Assembly: GCA_018672315.1 (NCBI GenBank)
Contig: CP076053.1
Span: 2,963,827 to 3,027,826 of the forward strand
DNA length: 64,000 bases
Direction: 5' to 3'
Origin: Nocardioidaceae bacterium
GTDB taxonomy: Bacteria; Actinomycetota; Actinomycetes; Propionibacteriales; Nocardioidaceae
In this document: piece by piece, positions 8,455 through 17,764 of the stretch
How positions within the stretch are numbered: position 1 is the first letter of the stretch
Layout: every line of letters starts with the position of its first letter
Position numbers and translations under genes: made by a program
The notes under the pieces: model-generated
What the model was told of the DNA's origin: nothing
The model's input: the letters and a program-made list of their open reading frames with translations, nothing else
Databases searched by the model: none

Positions 8455-9482
8455 GCGGCGACCTCCAGCCGGCCCATGATCTTGCTGACGTAGGCCTGGG
8501 TCTCGGCGTACGGGGGGATGCCGTCGTAGCGCAGCACCGCGCCCGGTCCGGCGTTGTAGGCCGCGAGCGCGAGGTCGGTGCGGCCGAAGCGGTCCAGCAG
8601 GTCACGCAGGAGCTTCGCAGCCCCGTTGACGGCCTGGGAGGGGTCGAAGGAGTTGCTGACCCCCAGTCCGGCGGCGGTGGCAGGCATCAGCTGCATCAAC
8701 CCCTGCGCGCCGGCGTGGCTGACGGCGCGCGGGTCGAACGCGGACTCCGCGCGTGCCACCTCGGCGAGCAGCACGGGCGGGACACCGTGGCGACGTCCGG
8801 CACTGGTGAACAGGTCGGCGTACGGCACACCGGTCAGGTTCGAGCCACCGACCGCACCGGCCCGGGCGAGGGCGCCCGCGCCGGTCACGGAGGCCTCGGG
8901 CAGCACACGGCGGATCGCGGTCGGGGTGTCGTAGACGGGCGAGACCTGCACGTCCTTGCCGGGGCGCGGCGCCTCGATCATCTGGTTGCCGCCGATGTAG
9001 ATCGCGATGTGGCTGACGGGGGAGTTGAAGGCGAGCAGGTCGCCGGGCCGGGCGTCGGCCAGCAAGGCGACGGGCCGCCCGGCCTGCGCCTGGTCCCGGG
9101 ACACGCGAGGCAGCTCGATGCCGAGGTCGCGGTAGACGCGCTGCACCAGGCCGGAGCAGTCGAGGCCGACCGAGGGGTCGGTGCCGCCCCAGACGTACGG
9201 GACGCCGAGGTACTTCCGCGCTCCGGCGACGACGTCGCTGCCGGTCGGACCGCCGGCGGACCCGGCACGGTCGAGTCCGCCTGCCTGCTGCACGGGGATC
9301 GCGGAGCGGAGCAGCGAGGAGGCGTCGGCGAGGGCGCCGGCGAAGTTCGGTGCCGGCGCGGCGCCGGAGGCGGTGCCGCCGGTCCGGGCGGCCGGCAGGG
9401 AGACGACCGGCGCCGGGGCCGGGAACTGCGCCTGGATCTCGCTGATGCGCGCCTGCACGGCGGCCAGGCCGCCGAACGTCAT
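8451..9482 (-). CDS. Flagellar peptidoglycan hydrolase: NlpC/P60 plus lytic transglycosylase (SLT) fusion
   Basis: 343 residues with two cell-wall enzyme domains. Residues ~90-215 form an NlpC/P60 domain ([20 protein letters not shown] with catalytic Cys, then [10 protein letters not shown] with catalytic His). Residues ~235-340 form a lysozyme-like SLT domain ([20 protein letters not shown] with catalytic Glu, then QGLMQLMP and [13 protein letters not shown]). It sits between fliJ and fliK, overlapping both by 4 bases, so it probably opens the wall for rod growth in place of FlgJ. No signal peptide is visible; it may be exported through the flagellar system. ATG 9482 was chosen because it overlaps the fliJ stop. 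Confidence 0.86.
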   Translation of the reverse strand: MTFGGLAAVQARISEIQAQFPAPAPVVSLPAARTGGTASGAAPAPNFAGALADASSLLRSAIPVQQAGGLDRAGSAGGPTGSDVVAGARKYLGVPYVWGGTDPSVGLDCSGLVQRVYRDLGIELPRVSRDQAQAGRPVALLADARPGDLLAFNSPVSHIAIYIGGNQMIEAPRPGKDVQVSPVYDTPTAIRRVLPEASVTGAGALARAGAVGGSNLTGVPYADLFTSAGRRHGVPPVLLAEVARAESAFDPRAVSHAGAQGLMQLMPATAAGLGVSNSFDPSQAVNGAAKLLRDLLDRFGRTDLALAAYNAGPGAVLRYDGIPPYAETQAYVSKIMGRLEVAA

Positions 9483-9943
9483 GACGCACCGCCGTGGGAA
9501 CGGGCGGTGGTGCGGCGCCACAGCGTCGCCGCCGTCTCGTCGTCCTCGCGCGCGGCTCGGCGTGACGCCTCCTCGGCGCGCTGCTCGCGGCGGCGCTCCA
9601 GCAGTCCGTCGACGGACTCCAGACGCCGGTGGTCGGCGATCCAGTGCTCGCGCGCGCTGTCGACGACCCGCGCTGCCGCCCGGGCCTCGGCCCGGGCCGC
9701 GCCGAGGCGCTCCCCGAGGGCGACCAGGTGGGCGTGGTGCACCGCGTACGCGGTCGCGCTCGTGGCCGCCGTCGTCGTCGCGACGCCGCGGAGGCCGTCG
9801 GTGAGGCGTACGACGGTCGCTTCTCGCTCCTGCTGCTCGGCGACCGCGCGGGCCAGCCCGAGGTGGCTGTCCTCCTCGCGGGCCGCGCGGACGCGTCGTA
9901 CGGCGTGCAGCCCGCGGTCGTGGGTGTGCATCCGGGTGCTCAT
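9479..9943 (-). CDS. fliJ: Flagellar export chaperone/stalk protein FliJ
   Basis: 154 residues, almost wholly charged helix (Arg/Ala/Glu-rich with heptad spacing), as in FliJ, the coiled-coil stalk that sits in the FliI ring and touches FlhA. Primary sequence is poorly conserved in this family; the call depends on the length, coiled-coil character and position directly after fliI with a 4-base overlap. Confidence 0.8.
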   Translation of the reverse strand: MSTRMHTHDRGLHAVRRVRAAREEDSHLGLARAVAEQQEREATVVRLTDGLRGVATTTAATSATAYAVHHAHLVALGERLGAARAEARAAARVVDSAREHWIADHRRLESVDGLLERRREQRAEEASRRAAREDDETAATLWRRTTARSHGGAS

Positions 9944-11250
9944 GCGGCCACCACCGAGGCGAGGCGGGACCAGGCGCCGTCGAGGTCGCTGACGTCGCCG
10001 AGCGGCTGTCGGAGGAACGCGTCGATCTGGCTCATCCGGGCCAGCGCCGCGTCGGCGTCGGCGTCGGTGCCGGCGACGTACGCCCCGATCTCGACGAGCT
10101 CGCGCACGTCGCGGTGCGCCGCGAGCATCCGGCGCAGCCGGGTGGCGAGCTCCCGCTGCGTTGGCGAGGTGACGGCGGAGGTCAGGCGGGACACGGACTC
10201 GAGCACGTCGATGGCGGGGAAGTGGCCGGAGGTGGCGAGGCGGCGGGTCAGCACGACGTGGCCGTCGAGGATCGAGCGGGCGGTATCGCCGATCGGGTCC
10301 TGCAGGTCGTCGCCCTCGACGAGGACGGTGTAGAGGCCGGTGATGCTGCCGGTCGCCGCGGTGCCGGCCCGCTCGAGCAGCTTCGGCAGCAGACCGAACA
10401 CGCTCGGCGGGTAGCCGCGGGTGGCGGGCGGTTCGCCGGCGGACAGCCCGATCTCCCGCTGGGCGAAGGCGATGCGGGTCAGCGAGTCCATCATCAGCAC
10501 CACGTCGCGGCCGGCGTCACGGAAGTGCTCGGCGATGCGGGTCGCCGTGAAGCCGGCGCGCAGGCGCTCGACGGCCGGGGCGTCGGAGGTCGCGACGACG
10601 ACGACGGAGCGGGCGAGTCCCTCAGGACCCAGGTCGTTCTCGATGAACTCGCGCACCTCGCGTCCACGCTCGCCGACCAGGGCGATGACGGAGATCTCGG
10701 CGTCGGTGCCGCGGGCGATCTGCGAGAGCAGGCTGGACTTGCCGACGCCGGAGCCCGCCATGATGCCGATGCGCTGCCCGCGCCCGCAGGGCACCAGCGT
10801 GTCGAGGGCGCGGACGCCCAGTCCCACCGGTGTGGTGATGGGTGCGCGGTCCAGCGGCCGTGGGGCGGAGGCGTTGATGCCGACCCTCGGCAGGTGCGCG
10901 AGCGAGGCGCCGCCGTCGATGGGACGGCCGAGCCCGTCGAGGACCCGACCACGCAGGTCCTCGCCGACGGGGACGCGGAGCGGCGATCCGGTGGCGTGCA
11001 CCAGGGCACCCGTGCGCAGACCGGTGAGGTCGTCGAGCGGCAGGCAGACCAGTCCGTCCGGTCGGCTGGCGACGACCTCCACGAGCACCGGGCGCCGGTG
11101 GCGGCCCGCATCGACCTCGAGCAGCTCGCCGACCCCGGCGGGCACCCCGGCGACGCGGACGTGCAGGCCGACCAGCTCGGTGACCCGCCCGAGCAGCGGT
11201 GCGCGGGTGGCGGCCAACGCGGCGGCGCGGCGCTCTGCGGTGAGCGTCAT
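9940..11250 (-). CDS. fliI: Flagellum-specific ATPase FliI
   Basis: 436 residues, the family length. Walker A is [17 protein letters not shown] (about 163-179), followed by [15 protein letters not shown], Walker [21 protein letters not shown] (near 250) and the ATP-synthase-like motif [15 protein letters not shown]. FliI energises unfolding and docking of export substrates and works with FliH and FliJ, which flank it here. Overlaps both by 4 bases. Confidence 0.97.
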   Translation of the reverse strand: MTLTAERRAAALAATRAPLLGRVTELVGLHVRVAGVPAGVGELLEVDAGRHRRPVLVEVVASRPDGLVCLPLDDLTGLRTGALVHATGSPLRVPVGEDLRGRVLDGLGRPIDGGASLAHLPRVGINASAPRPLDRAPITTPVGLGVRALDTLVPCGRGQRIGIMAGSGVGKSSLLSQIARGTDAEISVIALVGERGREVREFIENDLGPEGLARSVVVVATSDAPAVERLRAGFTATRIAEHFRDAGRDVVLMMDSLTRIAFAQREIGLSAGEPPATRGYPPSVFGLLPKLLERAGTAATGSITGLYTVLVEGDDLQDPIGDTARSILDGHVVLTRRLATSGHFPAIDVLESVSRLTSAVTSPTQRELATRLRRMLAAHRDVRELVEIGAYVAGTDADADAALARMSQIDAFLRQPLGDVSDLDGAWSRLASVVAA

Positions 11251-12050
11251 GACGGGTCCTCAGCCAGGTCCGCGTCCAGGTCCTCACCCAGGTCCGCGCC
11301 CAGGTCGTCGCCCTGGTCGTCGCACAGGGCGGCGCGGACGCGGCGGACGGTGCTGGCCAGGCGCAGGTCGACGCGCGTGCTGGCGGCGTCGACGACGGCG
11401 TCGTCGCGCTCGAGGCCGGGGTCGGCGACGACCCGGGCGCCGTGCCGGGCGAGTCCCTCGCGGGCGGTGTCGTCGAGGACGGCGACGACGGCCGGTGACA
11501 GCCGGACGGTGGCGCGCAGCTGGTCGCCCTGGTCACCCTGACCGGACTCGGCGGCGAGCTCGCCCAGCGCCCCCAGGACGCGGCGGACGACGTCGTCGGC
11601 GGCGTTCCGGGTGTCGAGCCGCCCGAGCTCGCGCCCGAGGATCGCCTCGACGAGGACCGCGGCGAGGTCGGCGGCGTCGGCGGTCAGCTCCTCACGCAGT
11701 GCGGTCAGCTGGTCGGTCAGGGCTGCGGCGGCGTCCGTCAGGGCGCGGACCGCCGCGGCGTGCTCGGCGGCCTGGTGCTCCGCGGTGGTGGCGGCCGACT
11801 GCTCGAGTCGGGCGCGGCCGGTGGCGAGCTCGGCGGCCGCACGGCGGCGGGAGTCGGCGATGCCCCGGAAGTAGCCTGCGGCGTACCCGTCGGCCTCGGC
11901 GCGGGTGCGCGCCCGGTCCTCGGGGCGGAGCAGGGACAGCGGCTCCGCTCCGGTGCGTTGCGCCGGGAGGCGTACGAGACGCAGGTCGGGGACCGGCGCG
12001 GGGCGCGGCTCGCCCGCAGACCCCCCGCGCGGCTCAGCTGACGAACTCAT
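11247..12050 (-). CDS. fliH: Flagellar assembly protein FliH
   Basis: 267 residues. The centre (about 70-160) is an Ala/Glu/Arg-rich coiled coil, and the C-terminal region (ILGRELGRLDTRNAADDVVRRVL ..., VRLSPAVVAVLDD) resembles the FliH/YscL stator-like domain that binds FliI. The start is ATG 12050, preceded by GGAGG at the right distance, so it overlaps the end of fliG by 17 bases. FliH is poorly conserved; its place between fliG and fliI supports the call. Confidence 0.85.
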   Translation of the reverse strand: MSSSAEPRGGSAGEPRPAPVPDLRLVRLPAQRTGAEPLSLLRPEDRARTRAEADGYAAGYFRGIADSRRRAAAELATGRARLEQSAATTAEHQAAEHAAAVRALTDAAAALTDQLTALREELTADAADLAAVLVEAILGRELGRLDTRNAADDVVRRVLGALGELAAESGQGDQGDQLRATVRLSPAVVAVLDDTAREGLARHGARVVADPGLERDDAVVDAASTRVDLRLASTVRRVRAALCDDQGDDLGADLGEDLDADLAEDPS

Positions 12051-13050
12051 CGTCACCTCCACGGGCGACCATGATCTGGCCCTGCTCCTCGAGCGTCCGG
12101 ATCACCCGGATGACGGCCTGCTGGGCCTCCTCGACCTGGGCGAGGCGTACGGCGCCGAGCAGCTCGACCTCCTCGAGGAGGTTCTCGGCGGCTCGGGAGG
12201 AGAGGTTGCCGGTGATCTTCTCGCGCACCTCGTCCTTGACGCCCTTGAGGGCGAGCGCGAGGTCGGCGGTGTCGACCTGCCGCAGCACGAGCTGCACCGA
12301 ACGGTCGTCGAGGTTGACGACGTCCTCGAACATGAACATCCGCGACTTGACCTCGTCGGCGAGCTGCTGGTCGAGGGTCGCGAGCCCCTCGACGATGGTG
12401 CGCTCGGTGCTGCGGTCGGAGCGGTTGATGATGTTGACGAGCGGGCCGATGCCGCCGACCTTCGACATGGTGTTGCTCTGCAGCACCGAGGACAGCTTGC
12501 GTTCGAGCGTCGCCTCGACGGCGCGGACGATGTCGGGGGAGGTGCGGTCCATGACCGCGATGCGGTGGGCGACGCGGGCCTGCTGCTCGGGCGGCAGGCC
12601 GGAGAGCAGGAGTGAGGCCTTGTCCGGGGTCATGTGCGAGAGCACCAGGGCGATCACCTGCGGGTGCTCGTCGGCGATGAAGGACCGCAGCTGGGCGGGG
12701 TCGGCACGATGGAGGAACTGGAACGGCATGGCCACGGCGGCGGCGTTGAGCCGGGCGATGACCTCCTCGGCGCGCTCCTTGCCGAGGGACTGCTCGAGGA
12801 GCTCCTGGGCGAGCCCGAGGCCCCCGTTCTTGATGTGGGCGCGCGCGGCGGTCATCTCGGAGAACTCCTCCAGGACGCTGCGCGCCTCCTCGCCGCTGAC
12901 CCGGTCCAGGCGGGCCACCTCGCTGGTGATCGCCTCGACCTCGGCCTCGGAGAGGTGCTTCATGATGGCCGCGGCCTTGTCCTTGCCGAGTTGGATCAGC
13001 AGCACGGCGGCCTTGTGCACCCCGGAGTCGGTGCTGACTGCGGCGCTCAC
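12034..13050 (-). CDS. fliG: Flagellar motor switch protein FliG
   Basis: 338 residues, the family length. N-terminal domain KAAVLLIQLGKDKAAAIMKHL, middle EHPQVIALVLSHMTPDKAS (the EHPQ motif), and C-terminal torque helix (FMFEDVVNLDDRSVQLVLRQ with the charged residues that meet MotA). It ends ...DEFV near the C-terminus as FliG proteins often do. FliG sits on FliF and converts ion flow into rotation. Overlaps fliF by 4 bases. Confidence 0.97.
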   Translation of the reverse strand: MSAAVSTDSGVHKAAVLLIQLGKDKAAAIMKHLSEAEVEAITSEVARLDRVSGEEARSVLEEFSEMTAARAHIKNGGLGLAQELLEQSLGKERAEEVIARLNAAAVAMPFQFLHRADPAQLRSFIADEHPQVIALVLSHMTPDKASLLLSGLPPEQQARVAHRIAVMDRTSPDIVRAVEATLERKLSSVLQSNTMSKVGGIGPLVNIINRSDRSTERTIVEGLATLDQQLADEVKSRMFMFEDVVNLDDRSVQLVLRQVDTADLALALKGVKDEVREKITGNLSSRAAENLLEEVELLGAVRLAQVEEAQQAVIRVIRTLEEQGQIMVARGGDDEFVS

Positions 13051-14639
13051 TGGCGCGGCTCCACGAGCCAGCCGCGCAGCAGCGCGGCGACGTCGTCGGG
13101 TTGGCTGTCGACGAGCTGCTCGAGCTGCTCCTTGAGGTTCTGGGCCTCCCGCTCCTGCGCGGCCTCGAGGGCGGCGAGGGCCGGCGAGTCGATGTCCTCG
13201 AGCTCGGCCGGCGCACGGCGGGCGTCCTGGTCGGCCCGCAGCTGCTCGACGACGTACTGGCGGGCGGCCTCGCGGTCCGCAGCGCTGCGTCGGGCCCGAC
13301 GCCAGGCGAGCAGGAGCACCAGCAGCACCACGAGTCCGAGACCGAGGTTGCGGTACAGGTCCATGCGGGCCGCGGCGGCCGCTGCCTCGTCGGCGGCGGC
13401 GATCTCGGCAGCCGTGGCCTCCTCGGCGGTGCGGTCGAAGGGCAGGGACGCGACCTGCACGGTGTCGCCGCGCTGGCGGTCGATGCCGACGGTGGAGGAG
13501 ATCAGGCGGCTGATCTCGTTGGGGTCGACGGTGCCGGCGTTGCGGGCGTCGAGCACGACGCCGACGTGCAGCGCCTCGAGCTGTCCCTGCGCCTCCTCAC
13601 GCCGCTCCACGGTCTTGTCGACGGCGTTGTCGCGCGTGGTGCTGGTGTTGCGGTAGGTCGTCTCGTCGTCGCCGGCGTTGCCGATCTCGGTCTGGCCGTC
13701 GGGTCCCAGGACGCCGCCGGCGGCCGCGGCGCCCGGGCCGTCGTACCGCTCGGTGGTGGTGGACTCAGAGAGCGGCGCACGGTTCGGGTCGGCGTTGTAG
13801 AAGGTCGACTCGCGCACGGTGTTGTCGAAGTCGAGGTCGGCGGTGACCTGCACCGTGGAGTTGCCCGGTCCGACGACGCGGTCGAGCATGGTCTGGATGC
13901 GGCTGCGCATCTCGTTCTGCACGGTCATCGTCTGCTGGGTCCGGGTGCTCGCGGCGGCAGCGTCGTTGCCGTCGCCGGCCGAGAGCACCTGACCGCTGGA
14001 GTCGGCGACGGTGACGTCGTCGGGGTCCATGCCGTCGATGGAGGAGGCGACCAGGTGCACCACGGCCTGGGTCTGCTGGGCGTCGAGGGTGTCGCCGCCG
14101 CCGGAGGTGAGGAGGACCGAGGCCGTCGGCGGGGCCTGCTCCTCGGCGAAGACCTGCTTGACCGGTAGGGCGAGGTGCACGACGGCCGAGCTGACGCCGT
14201 CGATGGAGGCGATCGTGTTGCCGAGCTCGGTCTCCATGGCGCGCTTGAAGGCCGTCTGCTCCTGAAACTGCGACGTGGCGATGCCCTGCTCGTCGAGCAG
14301 CGCGTAGCCACCCTCGTCGCCGGCGGGGAGGCCCTCGGCACTCAGCGCGATGCGGGTGGCGTACACGTCGGCCTGCGGCACCCGGATCGTGGCGCCGCCG
14401 TCGACGAGCTCGTACGGGAGGCCGCGGGCGTCCAGCTCCTGGATCACCGCCGCGGCGTCGCTGTTCGACAGGCCGGTGAACAGCGGGGTGTACGTCGGCT
14501 TCGTCGCCCAGTTGAAGAGCATGACGGCCGCGACCAGCAGCGCGACGACGCCCACGGCCGCCGAGGCCTTCTGGGCGGCGGAGAGCACGGAGAGCTGGCG
14601 CTGCAGGGAGTTCCCCTGGCGGAGGAGGAGGTCTTTCAT
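13047..14639 (-). CDS. fliF: Flagellar MS-ring protein FliF
   Basis: 530 residues. First membrane helix at ~28-46 (VGVVALLVAAVMLFNWA), YscJ/FliF ring-building domain (YTPLFTGLSNSDAAAVIQEL ... ALSAEGLPAGDEGGYALL), a large periplasmic-type domain with the VTADLDF block, second membrane helix at ~425-443 (LGLGLVVLLVLLLAW), and a C-terminal cytoplasmic tail ending VAALLRGWL, the FliG-binding motif. FliF forms the MS ring that starts basal body assembly. It lies 8 bases after fliE. Confidence 0.96.
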   Translation of the reverse strand: MKDLLLRQGNSLQRQLSVLSAAQKASAAVGVVALLVAAVMLFNWATKPTYTPLFTGLSNSDAAAVIQELDARGLPYELVDGGATIRVPQADVYATRIALSAEGLPAGDEGGYALLDEQGIATSQFQEQTAFKRAMETELGNTIASIDGVSSAVVHLALPVKQVFAEEQAPPTASVLLTSGGGDTLDAQQTQAVVHLVASSIDGMDPDDVTVADSSGQVLSAGDGNDAAAASTRTQQTMTVQNEMRSRIQTMLDRVVGPGNSTVQVTADLDFDNTVRESTFYNADPNRAPLSESTTTERYDGPGAAAAGGVLGPDGQTEIGNAGDDETTYRNTSTTRDNAVDKTVERREEAQGQLEALHVGVVLDARNAGTVDPNEISRLISSTVGIDRQRGDTVQVASLPFDRTAEEATAAEIAAADEAAAAAARMDLYRNLGLGLVVLLVLLLAWRRARRSAADREAARQYVVEQLRADQDARRAPAELEDIDSPALAALEAAQEREAQNLKEQLEQLVDSQPDDVAALLRGWLVEPRQ

Positions 14640-14647
14640 CAGTCAGG

Positions 14648-15019
14648 TCAGCCGATCGGGAGGCGCATGATCTCGGTGAACGCCTCGAGCGCCTTGTTGC
14701 GCGCGGCGACGGTCACCTGGGTGGTCACGGACGCCTCGGTGGCGGCCATCATGTAGCTGTGCATGCTCGCGGCGTCGCCGGTGGCGGCCTGCACCGAGAG
14801 CTGGTCGGCGCGGTCCTGGGTCTGCTCGAGCCGCTCGATGCCGTCGACGACCATGTCGCCGAAGGACTGCCCACCCGGGCCGGTCGCCGCGGTGCTGCCG
14901 GTGCTCGCGGCACCCCCGGCGGCGGTGGGGGAGCTGACGACCGGGGAGTCGCCGGCGCGCGGGGTGACGAACGGCGTGAAGCCGATGCCACCGACGCCGC
15001 CGATGCCTGGGACGCTCAC
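14648..15019 (-). CDS. fliE: Flagellar hook-basal body adaptor FliE
   Basis: 123 residues from GTG 15019, placed just after the flgC stop. The N-terminal 50 residues are Gly/Pro/Ser-rich; the rest is the FliE helical core ([22 protein letters not shown] ... [33 protein letters not shown], in pieces), which joins the MS ring to the rod. The family signature near the C-terminus (N/R-K-x-x-E-A-Y/F-x-E-I-M) is intact. Confidence 0.92.
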   Translation of the reverse strand: MSVPGIGGVGGIGFTPFVTPRAGDSPVVSSPTAAGGAASTGSTAATGPGGQSFGDMVVDGIERLEQTQDRADQLSVQAATGDAASMHSYMMAATEASVTTQVTVAARNKALEAFTEIMRLPIG

Positions 15020-15020
15020 G

Positions 15021-15410
15021 TCATCGTCCGATCTGCAGGGCGGCGTCGTAGTCGGCCCGGGCGGTCTGGGTGACGCTGACCTGGGCCTGGTAGCCACGCT
15101 GCGCGACGATCAGCGCTGTCATCTGGGTGTTCATGTCCATGGACGTCATCCGCACGTAGCCGTTCTCGTCCGCCAACGGGTGGTCGGGGTCGTGCACCAT
15201 GCGGCCCTCGCCGTCGCCCTGCTGGATCGAGCGCACCGCGACACCGCCCTCGGGGGCGGTGACGACGTCGACGAGCTGCTCGCGGAAGGCCTCCTCGTCG
15301 GTGCGGCGTACGACGTTGGCGTTCGCGATGTTGTGGCCGAGCGCGTCGAGCCAGGTCTGGTGGGCACCCAGCGCCGAGTTGGCGATGGCGAGCACGTCGA
15401 AGCCGCCCAT
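15021..15410 (-). CDS. flgC: Proximal rod protein FlgC
   Basis: 129 residues. The N-terminus ([20 protein letters not shown], then HNIANANV) has the rod signature; the C-terminus has [25 protein letters not shown], typical of FlgC. The ATG overlaps the flgB stop by one base and fliE starts right after its stop. Slightly shorter than enterobacterial FlgC. Confidence 0.94.
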   Translation of the reverse strand: MGGFDVLAIANSALGAHQTWLDALGHNIANANVVRRTDEEAFREQLVDVVTAPEGGVAVRSIQQGDGEGRMVHDPDHPLADENGYVRMTSMDMNTQMTALIVAQRGYQAQVSVTQTARADYDAALQIGR

Positions 15411-15763
15411 CAGGAGGCCACCGTCTTCAGCAGCTCGAAGCGGTTGGTGACGGCGCGGGTGAGCATGGCGTACTGGTACTGGCTCTGCATCGCGGCGAGC
15501 GTCTCCTTGCGCAGGTCGACGGAGTTGCCGGTGCCGTCGACGGGGGTGTCGGTCAGGCGGGTGCTGGCGGTGACGGTGTCGTTGCGCGGGTCGCCGTCGG
15601 CAAGCGCGGAGCGCAGCGAGGACTCGAACTCCACGGAGACCGCACGGAAGCCGGGGGTGTCCAGGTTCGCGATGTTGTCGGCGGTGACGCGCTGGCGCAG
15701 CGAGACGGCGTCGAGCGCCGAGCCGAGGGTCGCCATCACGGCGTCGTTGGCTGAGAACGGCAC
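15410..15763 (-). CDS. flgB: Proximal rod protein FlgB
   Basis: 117 residues from GTG 15763, which has AGGAGG 6 bases upstream. Signature VTADNIANLDTPGFRAV near residue 30 and a C-terminal helical block (YQYAMLTRAVTNRFELLKTV). The long 5' region (15764-15925) carries a TAAAG-type motif and no FliA-type site. First gene of the long basal body operon. Confidence 0.94.
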   Translation of the reverse strand: MPFSANDAVMATLGSALDAVSLRQRVTADNIANLDTPGFRAVSVEFESSLRSALADGDPRNDTVTASTRLTDTPVDGTGNSVDLRKETLAAMQSQYQYAMLTRAVTNRFELLKTVAS

Positions 15764-15885
15764 GTCGGACCTCCTGGTCGATGCGGGGCAACGAGGGGGC
15801 CGGTCCGTCGGCCAGGGGTGTGAGCGATCCTGCTCAGGTGACATCTTGGAGAGGGGGCGGGGTCACCGCCGGGGATTCACGAAAG

Positions 15886-15900
15886 CGCTGTCTTTCTTTA
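15886..15900 (-). promoter_or_regulatory. TAAAG-type motif upstream of flgB
   Basis: Minus strand reads AGTAAAGAAAGACAGCG, about 130 bases before the flgB start. Similar sequences (GTAAAG-N4-GCCG) lie upstream of the sigma gene, the flagellins and cheA. It could be a regulator site or part of a promoter for early flagellar genes; no partner box was found at a fixed distance. Confidence 0.4.
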
Positions 15901-15925
15901 CTGAACGCCTTCTGACCTGCACCGA

Positions 15926-16447
15926 TCAGGACACGAGCACGAGGGCGAGTCGGCCGGTGCCGTAGCCCTCCACGCTGACCTCGTGGTCCTCACGACGGCC
16001 CAGCGAGTAGCAGCCCATCCGGGTCTGCTGGGGCACCTCGGTGCCCGCGACGTGGAAGGCGTGGAGCTTCACGTGGACGCCGGGCACGGCGTTGAACGCG
16101 GTGGCGAGCACGTTGAGCACCTCCTCGACGTTCTCGCCGAGCTCCTCGCCCAGGGGCTCACCCCGGCCGGCGGCCGCGACGAGCTCCTCGGCCTCCTGAC
16201 GGGGCAGGAGGCTCAGCGCCGCGCCGAGACGCACCGTGAGGGAACGGTCGAGCACGGCGACCGCACGCGTACGCCCGCTCTCGTCGGCATAGGTGCCGAC
16301 GCTGCAGACAGATCGGGTGGAGGGGACGAGTGCGGCGGCCGGCTGCAGCTCGACGGGCTTCCCCACGAGCGCACCCAGCACCTCCCTGACCTCGGTCGGG
16401 GAGGGCAGGTGGACCGACGCCGGAACGGTGGCCTGTGAACCCTGCAC
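15926..16447 (-). CDS. Chemotaxis-operon protein, CheC/CheX-like fold possible
   Basis: 173 residues from GTG 16447, 5 bases after the cheY stop. I do not recognise the family firmly. The segment GEELGENVEEVLNVLATAFNAV has a loose resemblance to the E-x2-N helix of CheC/CheX/FliN-type proteins, and the preceding text (VAVLDRSLTVRLGAALSLLP) fits the same fold. There are no membrane segments or signal peptide. Being the last gene of cheR-cheY-cheX-cheY, it is probably a CheY-P phosphatase relative or a motor-switch accessory. The C-terminal 45 residues have no match I can name. Confidence 0.55.
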   Translation of the reverse strand: MQGSQATVPASVHLPSPTEVREVLGALVGKPVELQPAAALVPSTRSVCSVGTYADESGRTRAVAVLDRSLTVRLGAALSLLPRQEAEELVAAAGRGEPLGEELGENVEEVLNVLATAFNAVPGVHVKLHAFHVAGTEVPQQTRMGCYSLGRREDHEVSVEGYGTGRLALVLVS

Positions 16448-16452
16448 GGTGC

Positions 16453-16818
16453 TCAGCTCCCGAGCAGCGGGTCGAGCGCCTCGGCGAACGTCTCGGCGGT
16501 GAACGGTTTCGCGATGAGGAACAGTGCTCCGGACCGGGCGGCACGCTCTCGCATCTCGGGCGACCCCTCGGAGGTGACGAAGCCGAAGGGCACCTCCGTG
16601 CCTTGCGCCCGGAGGGCGTCGAGGCACTCGATGCCGGTCATCTCCGGCATGTTCCAGTCCGAGAGCACCAGGTCCGGGGTCCGGTCGGTGACCAGGTCGA
16701 GGCATTCGCGGCCGTTCTCGGCCTCGATCACCTCGTGGCCGCCGTGGCCGGCCTGACGCAGCGTACGCACGACGATGCGGCGCATCACCTTGCTGTCGTC
16801 GGCGACGATGATCTTCAC
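16453..16818 (-). CDS. cheY: CheY-type single-domain response regulator
   Basis: 121 residues, a bare receiver domain. Acidic pair near residue 7 (VADDSKVMRR), phospho-acceptor Asp in DLVLSDWNMPEMTGIE, conserved Thr/Ser in GFVTSEGS and Lys in LIAKPFTAE. No output domain, so it likely carries the CheA signal to FliM/FliN. It overlaps the cheX-like gene by 4 bases. One of two CheY-like proteins in this operon; which one binds the motor is unknown. Confidence 0.9.
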   Translation of the reverse strand: MKIIVADDSKVMRRIVVRTLRQAGHGGHEVIEAENGRECLDLVTDRTPDLVLSDWNMPEMTGIECLDALRAQGTEVPFGFVTSEGSPEMRERAARSGALFLIAKPFTAETFAEALDPLLGS

Positions 16819-17375
16819 GGCACCTCCCCGGTCAGGCCGGTGTGGCCGGTGTGCTCACCGGTGTCCGCGGTGGAACCGACCGCGTGCAGGTGGACGCGGA
16901 CGGGGCGGCCGTGCCAGCGCACCGCGACGTCGCAGAGGCGGGTGCTGTGGCGGGGCAGGGCGACCCGTCCGGCCGCGACGACGGGCAGCGAGAGGCTGCT
17001 GGTCGCGGCGACGATCGACTTCACCGCACCGCCGAGGATGTTGACGAGCTCGCCGACGGCATCGGAGATGTCCTCGTCGGTGATCTCCTCGTCGCCGTCG
17101 AGCGCGAGGAGCTCGCGGGTCGCGGCCTCCGCGGTGGTGCCCTGCATCTCCAGCGCCACCAGGCAGCGCCAGGTGCCGTCGAAGCAGACGGAGGCGGACC
17201 AGCCGACCGTCTCGTCGTCGACCGGTGCGGTGGGCCACGGGATCGCGGGTCCGCCGTCGCTGAGGTAGCTCTCCCAGGTCTCGACCAGAAGGGCCTCCAG
17301 GTCGGCGCTGGTGGGTGCTGACGCTGCGACCGTGGGGTCGACGCCGGGGTCGAGGGGGGCCGGGTGGATGCTCAT
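16815..17375 (-). CDS. CheX-like chemotaxis phosphatase
   Basis: 186 residues. The core at about 85-150 contains ISDAVGELVNILGGAVKSIV, matching the E-x2-N helix of the CheX/CheC phosphatases that remove phosphate from CheY-P. The protein is longer than Thermotoga CheX (about 155) because of a 35-residue N-terminal leader and a short tail. It sits between two cheY genes and overlaps both by 4 bases, and no cheZ is seen, so it is a reasonable signal-termination enzyme. Its exact place among CheC/CheX/FliY types is uncertain. Confidence 0.75.
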   Translation of the reverse strand: MSIHPAPLDPGVDPTVAASAPTSADLEALLVETWESYLSDGGPAIPWPTAPVDDETVGWSASVCFDGTWRCLVALEMQGTTAEAATRELLALDGDEEITDEDISDAVGELVNILGGAVKSIVAATSSLSLPVVAAGRVALPRHSTRLCDVAVRWHGRPVRVHLHAVGSTADTGEHTGHTGLTGEVP

Positions 17376-17764
17376 GCGGGGACCTCGTCGTGACGGTGGG
17401 TGGGGAGGCCGAGGATCTGGAGCTTGTCCGCGATCGCGTCGGCCGTGAAGGGCTTGACCAGGTACTCGTGGGCGCCCGCGGCGAGAGCCCGCACGATCGC
17501 GCTGGTCTCCGCCTCGCTGGTGACCATCATCAGCACCAGGTGTCGCCAGTGCGGGCGCTGCTTCACGGCATGGATGAACCCGAGACCGTCGAGAACGGGC
17601 ATGTTCCAGTCGATGAGGCACACGTCGGGTGCGACGCCGGACTCCAGCACGGCGAGCGCGTCGGCACCGTTCTCGGCCTCGACGGTGTCGTAACCGAGCG
17701 ACCGGAGGGTGCGCCGCAGGATGGATCGCATCGTGCGTGAGTCGTCGACGACGAGGGCGAGCAT
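17372..17764 (-). CDS. cheY: CheY-type response regulator
   Basis: 130 residues, receiver domain only. Active-site residues: VVDDSRTMRS (acidic pair), VCLIDWNMPVLDGLG (phospho-Asp), MMVTSEAET (Thr/Ser), EYLVKPFTAD (Lys). The start ATG overlaps the cheR stop. It is about 40% alike to the second CheY downstream by eye, an older duplication rather than a recent copy. Confidence 0.9.
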   Translation of the reverse strand: MLALVVDDSRTMRSILRRTLRSLGYDTVEAENGADALAVLESGVAPDVCLIDWNMPVLDGLGFIHAVKQRPHWRHLVLMMVTSEAETSAIVRALAAGAHEYLVKPFTADAIADKLQILGLPTHRHDEVPA

